Origin: Agaribacterium sp. ZY112
GTDB lineage: Bacteria > Pseudomonadota > Gammaproteobacteria > Pseudomonadales > Cellvibrionaceae
Reading direction: 5' to 3'
DNA length: 64,000 nucleotides
Assembly (NCBI RefSeq): GCF_041346925.1
Contig: NZ_CP166840.1
Span: 3,095,001 to 3,159,000 of the forward strand
This document shows, in pieces, positions 8,028 to 16,446 of this stretch. The notes below the pieces were generated by a model. It saw nothing but the letters and a program-made list of their open reading frames with translations. It did not search any database and was not told where the DNA came from. The translations under genes and the position numbers were made by a program. Each line of letters begins with the position of its first letter. Position 1 is the stretch's first letter.

Positions 8028-10394
8028 TTGTTAGCTGTTATTAGCCATTATTTTACTTTTGTAAAAACGCACTTTCTTAGCGAGCTACAGCACGGTCGCG
8101 AGCAAGCACTGCAACAAAATAAAAAAACTGCCCAAGCACTGCTTATTTTTGTAGCGCTTGCTTGGTTATGTGCAGCGGTCTTACTTGTCACAGGTGGTTA
8201 CCACAGTGCATTTTTAAGCATTAATGCAATGGGCGCACATTTTAGCCCCGCCTTACTGCACCACCTCACAAGCTTTGGTGACGGTGTCTTTATTCTCTCA
8301 CTTTTATTACTGCTTGCACATAGACGAATCCCCCTGCTCTACTGCATTCTTATTGCAGGCGTTACGGCCGGCATTATTGCCCAGTTGATTAAGCGCAGCC
8401 TCAATATAGAACGCCCACCTGCTGTGCTTGATCACAATACCTTCCACTTGGTGGGCAAAGCCTTAAAAAGTAAAAGCTTTCCATCGGGGCACACCACCAC
8501 CGCATTTTTAACTGCATCGGTCTTGATGTTGTTTAGCGACAAACTGTGGCAAAAACTCCTGTTAGCGGCAGTGGCCATTCTTGCTGGCCTTAGCAGAATA
8601 TGGCTTGGCGTTCACTGGCCAATTGATGTACTTGTAGGGGCAGGCATTGGTAGCGCAGTGGGTGTTTGGGCTTGGTATATCACCCAAAAACGGCAGGCTC
8701 GTATTTCCGCAGGCTCGATTATCTTTGCCTTAAGCCTGTTATTTATTGCCGGTTTTGTAGCGCTCTTTGATAAGAACGATTACCACTTTGCCCAGTGGAT
8801 GATCTCTCTGATTGCTATTATTGGTCTCTGGAAAGCCACTAAATTTTACTTTATTGGTCAGGGCTCTCATCACTCACAAACACCAATACCCGTATTGCAA
8901 GGGATACAAGACAAGTTAAAAAGTCCTGAGTTTGTATTTTATGGCTTCTTACTGATATTAACCGCCTATCGCATAGTGGTTATTACCCAGCCTCACCTCA
9001 CCCTGTTTTACGATGAGGCCTATTATTATCATTGGTCGCTTAATCCAGACTTTGGTTATTACAGCAAACCACCGATGGTTGCGTGGTTTATTGCTCTGAG
9101 CACCCAACTCTTTGGGGCCTCTGTGACCAGCGTAAAGCTTGCTGCACCACTACTTTATTCTGCGACTGCATGGTTAGTCTTTATTTCAACACGCCGCTTA
9201 GCAAACAGTGAAAGCGCGCTTGTCGCAGGTTTAATACTGCTAGTCGCTCCCATTGTTGGTTTTAATTCTGAATTTATAACCACCGATGCACCTCTGTTTT
9301 TATTCTGGGCCTTAAGCTTGTATTGCTTTATTCGAGCGCTAGAGCAGAACAAGCTGCTTTGGTGGTTAAGCTTAGGGCTTGCCTGCGGTTTAGGTATGCT
9401 AAGCAAGTACACCATGGCGCTTTTACCGGCCTCAATTTTTGCTTATCTTTTAATTGATTCAGACAAAAGAAAACTTCTACTTAATTACAGGCCTTGGCTT
9501 GCGGCAATACTTGCAGGCCTACTCTTTGGCCTGAACCTTTGGTGGAACAGCCAGCACGAATGGATTGCATTTGCCCATACCTCTGAAATTTCTCAACAGG
9601 ATAAAAACAGCCTCAATCTAATAGGCTTTATTGAGTTTGTACTTGGTCAACTGTTTGTCCTAGGGCCTATTGCTTGCTATATGCTTTGGCGTGTGCGCAA
9701 GAGCTTAAAACAGGCATTAAGCTTAGACAGCGAGCTGCGCAGTAAAGTACTAATGCTGATCTGCGTGGCACTTGGTATTCTATTGGTTATTAGCTTACAG
9801 GCCCTTAGCTCACGAGCATTTATAAACTGGGCTGCGCCTTGGATTATTGGCGCGTCGATGTTGATTGGCCTCTTATGCCACTTTACAAATGGCTACTCAA
9901 AACTTATACGCCTTACTTGTTTAAGCCAGCTCTTATTGCTTTCGTGTTTTTACCATTGGCCTCAACTGCAAAGCTATCTAGGAATTGAAGCGACTAAGCG
10001 CAACACCCCTTATCAGCGGGTACTTGGTTGGGAAGAAATGGCTCAACAATTAAGCCCTTACCTTGAGCGTCACCCCAGTGCTGTACTAGCAAGTGACGAA
10101 CGGGACTTACTTGCCTACCTTGGTTTTCATGCACAACCAGGTGAAGACCGGCTTTACCGCTGGAACTCAAATAAAGATAATGTGCGTGATCACTACGATT
10201 TAAAATACAACTTACGTGAACTTACAGGCAGCCAGCAAGACATTATCTTTGTTGCTAAACACCCCTTAAGTGCCAGCCAATTAGCGCGTTTCGAACACTC
10301 GAGCTATCTAGCCAAGCTGCATCAATTTGTGCTGAAAGGCAAAGAGCACACTGTATTTGTTTATTATTTACAAGGCTTTAAAGGATATGAATAA
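8028..10394 (+). CDS. PAP2 phosphatase-GT39 glycosyltransferase fusion
   Basis: About 788 residues if translation starts at TTG 8028, which has AAGGA 7 nt upstream; a GTG at 7989 in the same frame would overlap the previous gene. The N-terminal half is a PAP2 phosphatase: IKRSLNIERP near residue 120, FPSGHTT near 151 and SRIWLGVHWPID near 189-200 form the complete three-part catalytic signature. The C-terminal half from about residue 310 is a GT39 transferase with FYDEAYYYHW near 327 and YYSKPPMVAW. Inference: one polypeptide transfers a lipid-linked sugar and dephosphorylates a polyprenyl (pyro)phosphate or lipid acceptor. Confidence 0.85.
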   Translation: MLAVISHYFTFVKTHFLSELQHGREQALQQNKKTAQALLIFVALAWLCAAVLLVTGGYHSAFLSINAMGAHFSPALLHHLTSFGDGVFILSLLLLLAHRRIPLLYCILIAGVTAGIIAQLIKRSLNIERPPAVLDHNTFHLVGKALKSKSFPSGHTTTAFLTASVLMLFSDKLWQKLLLAAVAILAGLSRIWLGVHWPIDVLVGAGIGSAVGVWAWYITQKRQARISAGSIIFALSLLFIAGFVALFDKNDYHFAQWMISLIAIIGLWKATKFYFIGQGSHHSQTPIPVLQGIQDKLKSPEFVFYGFLLILTAYRIVVITQPHLTLFYDEAYYYHWSLNPDFGYYSKPPMVAWFIALSTQLFGASVTSVKLAAPLLYSATAWLVFISTRRLANSESALVAGLILLVAPIVGFNSEFITTDAPLFLFWALSLYCFIRALEQNKLLWWLSLGLACGLGMLSKYTMALLPASIFAYLLIDSDKRKLLLNYRPWLAAILAGLLFGLNLWWNSQHEWIAFAHTSEISQQDKNSLNLIGFIEFVLGQLFVLGPIACYMLWRVRKSLKQALSLDSELRSKVLMLICVALGILLVISLQALSSRAFINWAAPWIIGASMLIGLLCHFTNGYSKLIRLTCLSQLLLLSCFYHWPQLQSYLGIEATKRNTPYQRVLGWEEMAQQLSPYLERHPSAVLASDERDLLAYLGFHAQPGEDRLYRWNSNKDNVRDHYDLKYNLRELTGSQQDIIFVAKHPLSASQLARFEHSSYLAKLHQFVLKGKEHTVFVYYLQGFKGYE

Positions 10395-11082
10395 GCCCAT
10401 CAACACGACTCCTGCTCCGAGCCTGTTAAGCTGCTTAGCTCCTTACGGAATAGGCGCCGCTTTTGTTGCCTGCCTGATCTTCTTTTTGGTTTTTCCAAAT
10501 TTAGATATAGATATTAGCGCCTACTTCTATGACAACGGCTTTTACTGGAACGATAATCTATTGATTCGCGCTATATATTGGTTTTTTGCCAAGATTCATG
10601 CGCTTATTTTACTCGTGCTTATAGCTTTGTGTATTTATTACGCAAAAAAGCATCGTCGTAATGATAAACTTGCGGCCGTTTTTTTATTGAGCAGCCTTAT
10701 TCTCGGCCCAGGTATCTTGGTCAACTTGGTACTTAAAGACAACAGCCTTGGCCGCCCTCGCCCCGTACATGTGCAAGAGTTTGGTGGCGATGCTAACTAC
10801 AGTAAACCACTTTATTACAGTGGTGAATGCAAACGAAACTGCTCCTTTGTCAGCGGCCATGCCTCTATTGGCTTTTATTTAATGGCACTGTACTGGATTA
10901 ATAGAAAAAAACGCTGGTTAATTGGTGGTATTGCCTTAGGCCTTGCCATTGGATTAACCCGAATCATGCAAGGTGGACACTTTTTTAGTGACGTAATCTT
11001 AGCTGGTTGGGCTGTGTACTTTGTGTGCGTTGGCCTCGACAAACTGATTCTTAATAGACGCAGTCACACTGCCTCTAACTAA
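10387..11082 (+). CDS. PAP2-family membrane phosphatase
   Basis: About 231 residues from ATG 10387, overlapping the stop of the fusion gene by 8 bp; an in-frame TTG at 10357 is an alternative because the ATG has poor spacing to AAGGA. Around six TM segments. Catalytic signature: KDNSLGRPRP, CSFVSGHAS and TRIMQGGHFFSD, with SGH replacing the more usual PSGH core. Resembles lipid A 1-phosphatase/undecaprenyl-pyrophosphatase-type PAP2 enzymes (LpxE/LpxT neighbourhood of the family). Last gene of the envelope-glycan cassette. Confidence 0.85.
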   Translation: MNKPINTTPAPSLLSCLAPYGIGAAFVACLIFFLVFPNLDIDISAYFYDNGFYWNDNLLIRAIYWFFAKIHALILLVLIALCIYYAKKHRRNDKLAAVFLLSSLILGPGILVNLVLKDNSLGRPRPVHVQEFGGDANYSKPLYYSGECKRNCSFVSGHASIGFYLMALYWINRKKRWLIGGIALGLAIGLTRIMQGGHFFSDVILAGWAVYFVCVGLDKLILNRRSHTASN

Positions 11083-11123
11083 CACTTACTCATCTTAACT
11101 ACTTTATCCTGGGGGACGAACGG

Positions 11124-11921
11124 ATGAAAAAATTATTAGCAATGAGCCTTGGTGGCGTAGCTATCGGCGCAGCCCTTCCAAGCTTTGCAGAAGACGCAGA
11201 GGTTGTACCAAGCACTGTTGAGTTTGGTCTGATTATGACAACCGGTAATACCGAAACCAGCTCTATTACAGGCCGTGCGGATATTCATCAAGATCTTACC
11301 AACTTCCGTAATCACTTCGTGATCGAAGGTTTGCAGTCAAAAGACGAGGTTGATATTGAAGACGCAGATACAGGCGTAACCTATAAAGGCGAGCGCACCA
11401 CTGCCGAAAAATACTTTATGTCTGCACAGTCAGATTACAAACTGAATGACGAGTACATGGGTCTATTTGGTTTTGCTTCTTACGAGCAAGATAAATTTAC
11501 CGGTTATGAATACCAGTCAACACTCGCTATCGGTTTTAGTGATCGAGCTCTTAACTTCAGCAAAGGTCATCTAGACTATAGCGTGGGTCCGGGTGCCGCG
11601 TTTGCTGAAACAGAAGATAGCATTGATGCTAACGGTGAGTTCCTTCCAGGCGAAGCCAGCACCAATCCTATTCTTCGTGGTTCACTTAACTTCCTATACA
11701 ACATCAGCGAAACCTCAGCGTTTACTCAAACCTTTGCAAGTGACATAGGTGTACAAGAACACCAAAACACCAAAAGTAAATCTGAAACCGCTATTACCGC
11801 ACGTATTATTGGCAGCCTAGCGATGAAAGCCGCCTATGTTGTTGATCACAACACTCACGTACTTGCTGGTAAGAAGCATGCCGATACACAAACATCGATT
11901 ACTCTTGTGTACAGTTTCTAA
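11124..11921 (+). CDS. DUF481 outer-membrane beta-barrel protein (YdiY-like)
   Basis: A 265-residue protein with a clear signal peptide cleaved after SFA (about residue 22). Alternating amphipathic strands run throughout and it ends in ...LVYSF, with the C-terminal Phe used as an outer-membrane assembly signal. TVEFGLIMTTGNTETSS matches the start of DUF481 (salt-induced outer-membrane protein family). A strong ribosome binding site (GGGGGA) precedes the ATG. Function unknown; followed by a canonical terminator. Confidence 0.85.
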   Translation: MKKLLAMSLGGVAIGAALPSFAEDAEVVPSTVEFGLIMTTGNTETSSITGRADIHQDLTNFRNHFVIEGLQSKDEVDIEDADTGVTYKGERTTAEKYFMSAQSDYKLNDEYMGLFGFASYEQDKFTGYEYQSTLAIGFSDRALNFSKGHLDYSVGPGAAFAETEDSIDANGEFLPGEASTNPILRGSLNFLYNISETSAFTQTFASDIGVQEHQNTKSKSETAITARIIGSLAMKAAYVVDHNTHVLAGKKHADTQTSITLVYSF

Positions 11922-11937
11922 ACCTAGCATGTAACTA

Positions 11938-11962
11938 AGCCCGCAGTTGCGGGCTTTTTTTT
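11938..11962 (+). terminator. Rho-independent terminator of the DUF481 gene
   Basis: AGCCCGCA-GT-TGCGGGCT forms a strong GC-rich hairpin immediately followed by a run of eight T. It lies 17 bp after the stop of the DUF481 gene and before the next gene. Confidence 0.9.
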
Positions 11963-12021
11963 GCCAATTTTTTGAATACTGTTATTCTGTTTTTATCTCA
12001 ACTTACAGCGAATGGAATCCC

Positions 12022-12531
12022 ATGAAAAACACGTTTCTACAAACGCTTGCCGCGCTAGGCTTAGGTATCAGCTTAGTACTTTCACAGACTGCACTTGCCG
12101 ACCCTTTTGCTAAAGGCTCCAAACGAGTCGGTGTGACCTTAGGCTCAGGCAGTAGTTTTAATGAAGATTACCTAATTCTTGGTGTAGGTGGTGGTTATTT
12201 TGTAACGAAAGGTTTGGAGTTAGGCCTTGAAGGCCAAGCATGGCTCAACGGCGACCCTAGCATTTACGAGATCACCCCTACCGCGACCTATATAGTCACC
12301 CAGCTTGGTAAATTCAAACCGTACGCAGGTGTCCTTTACAAGCAAACCTTTATTGATGGCCTAGATGATCAACAAGCCTATGGCGGTCGCGCCGGTGTTA
12401 TATTAGATGCAACATCAAAGATGTACGTTCGAGCAGGTGTTGTGCAAATGAAATATCAAGACTGTACCGAGACTCGCTTTGTGAGTTGTACAGAAACCTA
12501 CCCCGAACTTGCTTTGATGTTTTCTCTATAA
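12022..12531 (+). CDS. Small outer-membrane beta-barrel protein
   Basis: 169 residues from ATG 12022, chosen because it gives a clean signal peptide (cleavage after ALA, about residue 26) and has GGAA upstream; longer in-frame starts precede the signal and run into the terminator. The mature part has eight or so amphipathic beta strands with glycine-rich turns and the C-terminal signal LALMFSL. Two Cys residues near the end (QDCTETRFVSCTET) may form a disulfide. Size fits an eight-stranded OmpW/OmpA-like barrel; no specific family is claimed. Confidence 0.75.
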   Translation: MKNTFLQTLAALGLGISLVLSQTALADPFAKGSKRVGVTLGSGSSFNEDYLILGVGGGYFVTKGLELGLEGQAWLNGDPSIYEITPTATYIVTQLGKFKPYAGVLYKQTFIDGLDDQQAYGGRAGVILDATSKMYVRAGVVQMKYQDCTETRFVSCTETYPELALMFSL

Positions 12532-12538
12532 GACTAAA

Positions 12539-12564
12539 GTGGGGTTATTAATAATGAGCCCCAC
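12539..12564. terminator. Hairpin, probable terminator
   Basis: GTGGGG and CCCCAC arms flank a 14-nt loop just after the barrel gene stop; the following sequence is pyrimidine-rich (CTTCTTC). It lies between two genes that converge here, so it may serve both directions. Confidence 0.55.
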
Positions 12565-12609
12565 CTTCTTCAGCTTTACACAACCTAAATTTGAATAGCT
12601 TTTGTCGTA

Positions 12610-12885
12610 TTAACCACGCTTAATACGCACAACTTTCATCACTTCAAAAGGTATACCGGCAACGCTTTCTTGATCAACATAATAAGTAAGGTTGACTCGA
12701 GCGCCTTTCAGGTTTTGATAATTACCTTTACGTTTAAACTTAAACGGCACATCACAGCCTTCTATCATCAGCGTATGTAAAACCCACTCAGCGCTATCTC
12801 GCTGAACATGGCTGACAACCTTCATCAACTCAGAATGAATAAGCTCTCGATTTTTTTCTACTAATTTTTTAGGATCAGACTGCAT
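12610..12885 (-). CDS. Conserved hypothetical protein, 91 aa
   Basis: A small basic soluble protein with no signal peptide or TM segment. A helical N-terminus is followed by a likely beta-rich C-terminus (VPFKFKRKGNYQNLKGARVN). The composition is normal for the neighbourhood. It is 29 bp downstream of another small gene in the same orientation, probably one transcript. Function not recognised. Confidence 0.6.
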   Translation of the reverse strand: MQSDPKKLVEKNRELIHSELMKVVSHVQRDSAEWVLHTLMIEGCDVPFKFKRKGNYQNLKGARVNLTYYVDQESVAGIPFEVMKVVRIKRG

Positions 12886-12914
12886 CGGTTTTATGATCTA
12901 TGTTTATATCAAGT

Positions 12915-13259
12915 TTAAGAGAAGTAGTTTTTCATCCACTCATAGAGTCGATCATCGCTCAACTCGCTAAGAGCTAGCAGCTCAAATTCGTCTGCAGGGT
13001 CTTGCTCAATATAAGAGAACTGAAAACGCACAATCGCGGGCATCTCATCTTGCAGAATAATGATAATACGCTTACCCGACTTTAAGCAGTCGATTGTCAT
13101 GGTGTCGGCATTAATGCCCATGCCTCGTAACTTGCGGCTTACCCCCACAACAGGATTGATATCGCTAAAGTCACTCTGAATACGAGCATGTGCGTTTGAG
13201 GCACAGTCTGACAAAAGCTCTAAAGGGTCTTTTTCTTGGCTATTACTAATGCTATTCAT
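12915..13259 (-). CDS. Conserved hypothetical protein, 114 aa
   Basis: Acidic soluble protein with a helical N-terminus, a central alpha/beta part (VGVSRKLRGMGINADTMTI, then KRIIIILQDEMPAIVRFQF) and a C-terminus DRLYEWMKNYFS. No catalytic motif is recognised. Likely co-transcribed with the 91-residue gene downstream. Function unknown. Confidence 0.6.
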   Translation of the reverse strand: MNSISNSQEKDPLELLSDCASNAHARIQSDFSDINPVVGVSRKLRGMGINADTMTIDCLKSGKRIIIILQDEMPAIVRFQFSYIEQDPADEFELLALSELSDDRLYEWMKNYFS

Positions 13260-13444
13260 AAAATCATCGTTATTAAATCTAAACTCATTATCTCAGTATT
13301 AATACTAAAGATCATTTTCAATTTAAGTATGCTGTCGACATATTAAGCTAAAACAAACAAATTCTTTATTAAGTCTCTTTATAGTTACTAACACCTTTAG
13401 CTCCTAAGCATAATATTAATTGACAGACACACGCCAACTCAAAC

Positions 13445-13463
13445 TATAATGATAATTATTATC
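13445..13463. promoter_or_regulatory. Fur box upstream of entA
   Basis: TATAATGATAATTATTATC matches the Fur consensus GATAATGATAATCATTATC at 17 of 19 positions. It lies 57 bp before the entA start, so iron-dependent repression of entA-entS is strongly indicated. Confidence 0.88.
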
Positions 13464-13520
13464 AAATGAGCAAGGGCTGATTCAGTGCCCTAGTACAAAC
13501 TTCAAAAGAGACTTAGGTCC

Positions 13521-14300
13521 ATGCAAGAACAGCCGGTAACTGACTCTAGTGCATTTAATTTTAGTGACAAGCGAATATGGGTAACGGGGGCAGGACGCGG
13601 TATAGGGCTTGAAACAGCAAAGGCCTTTTGCCAAGCAGGTGCCACAGTCACAGGCTTTGATCTCGCTTTTGAAGAACAACACTACCCCTTTAGCACTTGC
13701 TTGTTAGATTTACGCTCACCAGAGCAAATAGCTTGTGTATGCCAAGATAAACTCAATAAAGATAAACAAGTAGACGTACTTGTTAATGCTGCGGGTGTCT
13801 TACGACTTGGCAATTTAGATGAATTAAGTGGCGATGATTGGCAGGCCTGCTTAGATGTTAATGTGTCCTCAGTGTTTTATTTAGTACAGCAACTAAATAA
13901 AACATTTAAGCAACAAAAAAACAGCGTCATTATTAATATTGCCTCAAATGCTGCTCGAGTACCACGCATGAAAATGGCGGCTTACTGCGCATCCAAGGCA
14001 GCATTAGAAAGTTTAAGTCACTGCATAGGTTTAGAGCTCGCCGAATACGGCGTACGCTGTAATTTAGTGTCACCCGGATCAACAAACACCCCAATGCTGC
14101 AGTCTATGCTGGCCGACGAAGACGCTCTGGCTCGGACCTTAAAAGGCTCGCTAGCCACATACAAAAACGGCATCCCACTTGGCAAGCTTGCCCAACCTAA
14201 AGACATTGCCAGCAGCGTATTATTTCTTGCATCCGACATGGCAGGTCACATTACCCTTCAAAATCTAGTTATCGATGGAGGCGCAACACTGTCAGCTTAA
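13521..14300 (+). CDS. entA: 2,3-dihydro-2,3-dihydroxybenzoate dehydrogenase
   Basis: A 259-residue short-chain dehydrogenase that makes 2,3-dihydroxybenzoate, the catechol of the siderophore. It has the NAD-binding VTGAGRGIG near the N-terminus, NAAG, and the catalytic YCASK. The C-terminal stretch GVRCNLVSPGSTNTPM, GIPLGKLAQP and HITLQNLVIDGGATL follows E. coli EntA closely, which separates it from other SDRs. First gene of a Fur-controlled unit with the exporter gene 64 bp downstream. Confidence 0.93.
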   Translation: MQEQPVTDSSAFNFSDKRIWVTGAGRGIGLETAKAFCQAGATVTGFDLAFEEQHYPFSTCLLDLRSPEQIACVCQDKLNKDKQVDVLVNAAGVLRLGNLDELSGDDWQACLDVNVSSVFYLVQQLNKTFKQQKNSVIINIASNAARVPRMKMAAYCASKAALESLSHCIGLELAEYGVRCNLVSPGSTNTPMLQSMLADEDALARTLKGSLATYKNGIPLGKLAQPKDIASSVLFLASDMAGHITLQNLVIDGGATLSA

Positions 14301-14364
14301 ATGCATTGTTCAAATGCTTACGGATAAAAAACGCCCTACTTCTAGTTCGCCTTAAAAGTACATT

Positions 14365-15627
14365 ATGAATAAAAAAATACTGCTCGATTGTAGTTTAATC
14401 CTAAGCAACGCCCACTTCAGAGCCGTTTTTATTGCTCGAACCATATCACTATTAGGCTTAGGATTGTTGGTGGTTGCCTTACCCAAACAGGTTTACGAAA
14501 TAAGTGGTGATACCTTACAGGTTGGGCTTGTACTCGCACTTGAAGGCGCAGGGCTTTTTGCTGGTTTACTTTTAGGGGGAGTCTTAGCAGACCGTTACGA
14601 TCGTAAAAAACTTATCGTATTGGCACGTAGTATTTGTGGTCTGGGTTACGCTACTCTAACCGTAAATGCGCTCTTTGCCCAAGCATCCCTTTCTGTTATA
14701 TACACCTTTTCACTATGGAACGGTTTTTTTGGCGCGCTTGGTATTAGCGCATTATTAGCAAGCATGCCCCACATTGTAGGCCGAGAAAAACTATTAGAAG
14801 CTCGAGCAATCAGCATGCTTTCAATGCGCCTTATTGGTATTGCAGCACCAGCCCTTGCCGGCTTAATCATTAGCCTTGGCAGTGTCGCTTGGGCCTATGG
14901 ACTCACTACACTGGGCACAATCATCACAGTCATATCTCTATTGCATTTACCCTCTATGCGGCCGAGCAGACAAGTAGATCACGTCCAGCCAATAACAGCT
15001 TTATTTGATGCTTTAAAATACATATGTAATCAGCCACTTATTCGAAGTCTAGTTATTATGGGAGCACTGATAAGCGCTAGTACAGCCATTAGAATTTTCT
15101 TTCCCGAACTGGTTGCGCAATATTTTAGCAATCAAGCTTGGGTACTTGGTTTATTTTATGCAGCTGTTCCCGCTGGCGCTGCATGTGGCGCGTTTCTCAG
15201 TGGCTGGGCTCAAAACATCAAACGGCCTGGAAAAACTATGACCTGGGTGAGTATTGCAGTATTTACCTGTGTCGTGGCATTTGGTCTAACATTCAGCCTA
15301 ACGACCGCCTACTTATGGCCGACATTATTGTGCTTATTTGTCTTCGGCTACTTAAATACAATAGCCTCACTTTTACAATACACCTTACTACAAGCGCACA
15401 CACCTGATCATTACTTAGGGAGAGTGAACGGGCTTTGGACGGCACTAGATGCAGGAGGTGATTCATTGGCCATGTCTGGCGCTGCCATATTGGCAAAAAT
15501 CGCTGGCACAACACTAAGCATAGTCAGCATCGGCACCATTGCATTAGCCATAAGCGCTACGATAATGAGCCTCTCCAGCCCTTTACGCAGAGCATGCTTT
15601 GAGCCGGCTTTAGAGGCTAAGAATTAA
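14365..15627 (+). CDS. entS: MFS exporter, enterobactin exporter type
   Basis: A 420-residue, 12-TM major facilitator protein. The segment GGVLADRYDRKKLIVLAR is the loop 2-3 MFS signature, as in EntS. Its position directly after entA and within a catechol siderophore locus makes export of the finished siderophore across the inner membrane the likely job. The 3' end overlaps the convergent entD gene by 4 bp, leaving no room for an intergenic terminator. Confidence 0.85.
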   Translation: MNKKILLDCSLILSNAHFRAVFIARTISLLGLGLLVVALPKQVYEISGDTLQVGLVLALEGAGLFAGLLLGGVLADRYDRKKLIVLARSICGLGYATLTVNALFAQASLSVIYTFSLWNGFFGALGISALLASMPHIVGREKLLEARAISMLSMRLIGIAAPALAGLIISLGSVAWAYGLTTLGTIITVISLLHLPSMRPSRQVDHVQPITALFDALKYICNQPLIRSLVIMGALISASTAIRIFFPELVAQYFSNQAWVLGLFYAAVPAGAACGAFLSGWAQNIKRPGKTMTWVSIAVFTCVVAFGLTFSLTTAYLWPTLLCLFVFGYLNTIASLLQYTLLQAHTPDHYLGRVNGLWTALDAGGDSLAMSGAAILAKIAGTTLSIVSIGTIALAISATIMSLSSPLRRACFEPALEAKN

Positions 15628-16364
15628 TTACAAGAGAGCTGATACACGCAGGTGACGATATAGCCTTCCCATATAATAAATCGGCCAGCTATTTTTTTAT
15701 GACGAGGTAAGTTATGAGCTAACTCTTTACTTAAGCTTAAAGTAAACGAGCCTTTAGTTGGCTCTAGCTCAACTAACTCAGCCGCTTTAAAATCAAAATA
15801 ACAAGCAACTGAATAATATAGAGCCTTAAATAAACTTTCCTTTGCTGAAAAGACCAAGCTTAAAGAAACAGTTTTGTCTATTGATCCAAGCATCGCAGCG
15901 CTATTTATCAGTTGTTCTTCAGAAGGGCTCAATAAACTGGTTTTAATATCGCCCGAGATAGCAGAAACATCGTCAATACACTCTAAATCTACGCCTAAAT
16001 AATCTAGCCTTGTGCTTTCTGCCATTGCACAGATGGCAACACCGTTACAGTGAGAAATACTTGCATGCACACCCGTAGGCCAACTAGGAGAGCGATGGGT
16101 GCCTATAGGTACTTGTAAGTTTTTATAATTAAAATATTTTAGCGCAAGAGAGGCGCAATAACGCCCAGCAAGAAAGTCGGATTTTCGTTTGTTTCTGGAT
16201 TTCTGTAAGGATGCTGGGAAATCAATTAAAAGTTCTAAAAAAAGATCGTCTTTATAATGAGCTAGAGCATAGTCGCAAGTAAAAAATTGAATAAACTCAG
16301 AAACAGGCTGACCAAGATTAAAGTTAGAAGCAAGAGTATTTGGCTTTATGAACATAAGAAGCAA
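15624..16364 (-). CDS. entD: 4'-phosphopantetheinyl transferase, EntD type
   Basis: About 246 residues from TTG 16364 (AAGAG 6 nt upstream); ATG 16355 is an alternative with a poorer site. The enzyme loads phosphopantetheine onto carrier-protein serines. Hallmarks: ASISHC, GVDLECID (metal-binding Asp and Glu) and FSAKESLFKALY. Its carrier substrates are encoded nearby: the stand-alone ArCP and the PCP of EntF. A Fur-like site lies upstream. Convergent overlap with entS. Confidence 0.92.
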   Translation of the reverse strand: MLLMFIKPNTLASNFNLGQPVSEFIQFFTCDYALAHYKDDLFLELLIDFPASLQKSRNKRKSDFLAGRYCASLALKYFNYKNLQVPIGTHRSPSWPTGVHASISHCNGVAICAMAESTRLDYLGVDLECIDDVSAISGDIKTSLLSPSEEQLINSAAMLGSIDKTVSLSLVFSAKESLFKALYYSVACYFDFKAAELVELEPTKGSFTLSLSKELAHNLPRHKKIAGRFIIWEGYIVTCVYQLSCN

Positions 16365-16386
16365 TTGCAGCTCTTATAAGAAGCCA

Positions 16387-16405
16387 CTAATTGAAAATCA
16401 TTATC
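16387..16405 (-). promoter_or_regulatory. Fur box upstream of entD
   Basis: CTAATTGAAAATCATTATC matches the Fur consensus at 14 of 19 positions, with the ATCATTATC half perfect. It lies 23 bp upstream of the entD start and overlaps the base of the receptor-gene terminator hairpin, suggesting a separate iron-regulated promoter for entD. Confidence 0.6.
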
Positions 16406-16432
16406 AGCCCCTTAACATCGGTTAAAGGGGCT
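16406..16432 (-). terminator. Terminator hairpin after the TonB receptor gene
   Basis: AGCCCCTT and AAGGGGCT arms (extended by TTAAC/GTTAA with one bulge) form a strong hairpin 14 bp beyond the receptor stop. The following minus-strand sequence has only a weak T tract, so termination may be partial and allow read-through into entD. Confidence 0.6.
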
Positions 16433-16446
16433 GATACCTTTAAAAA

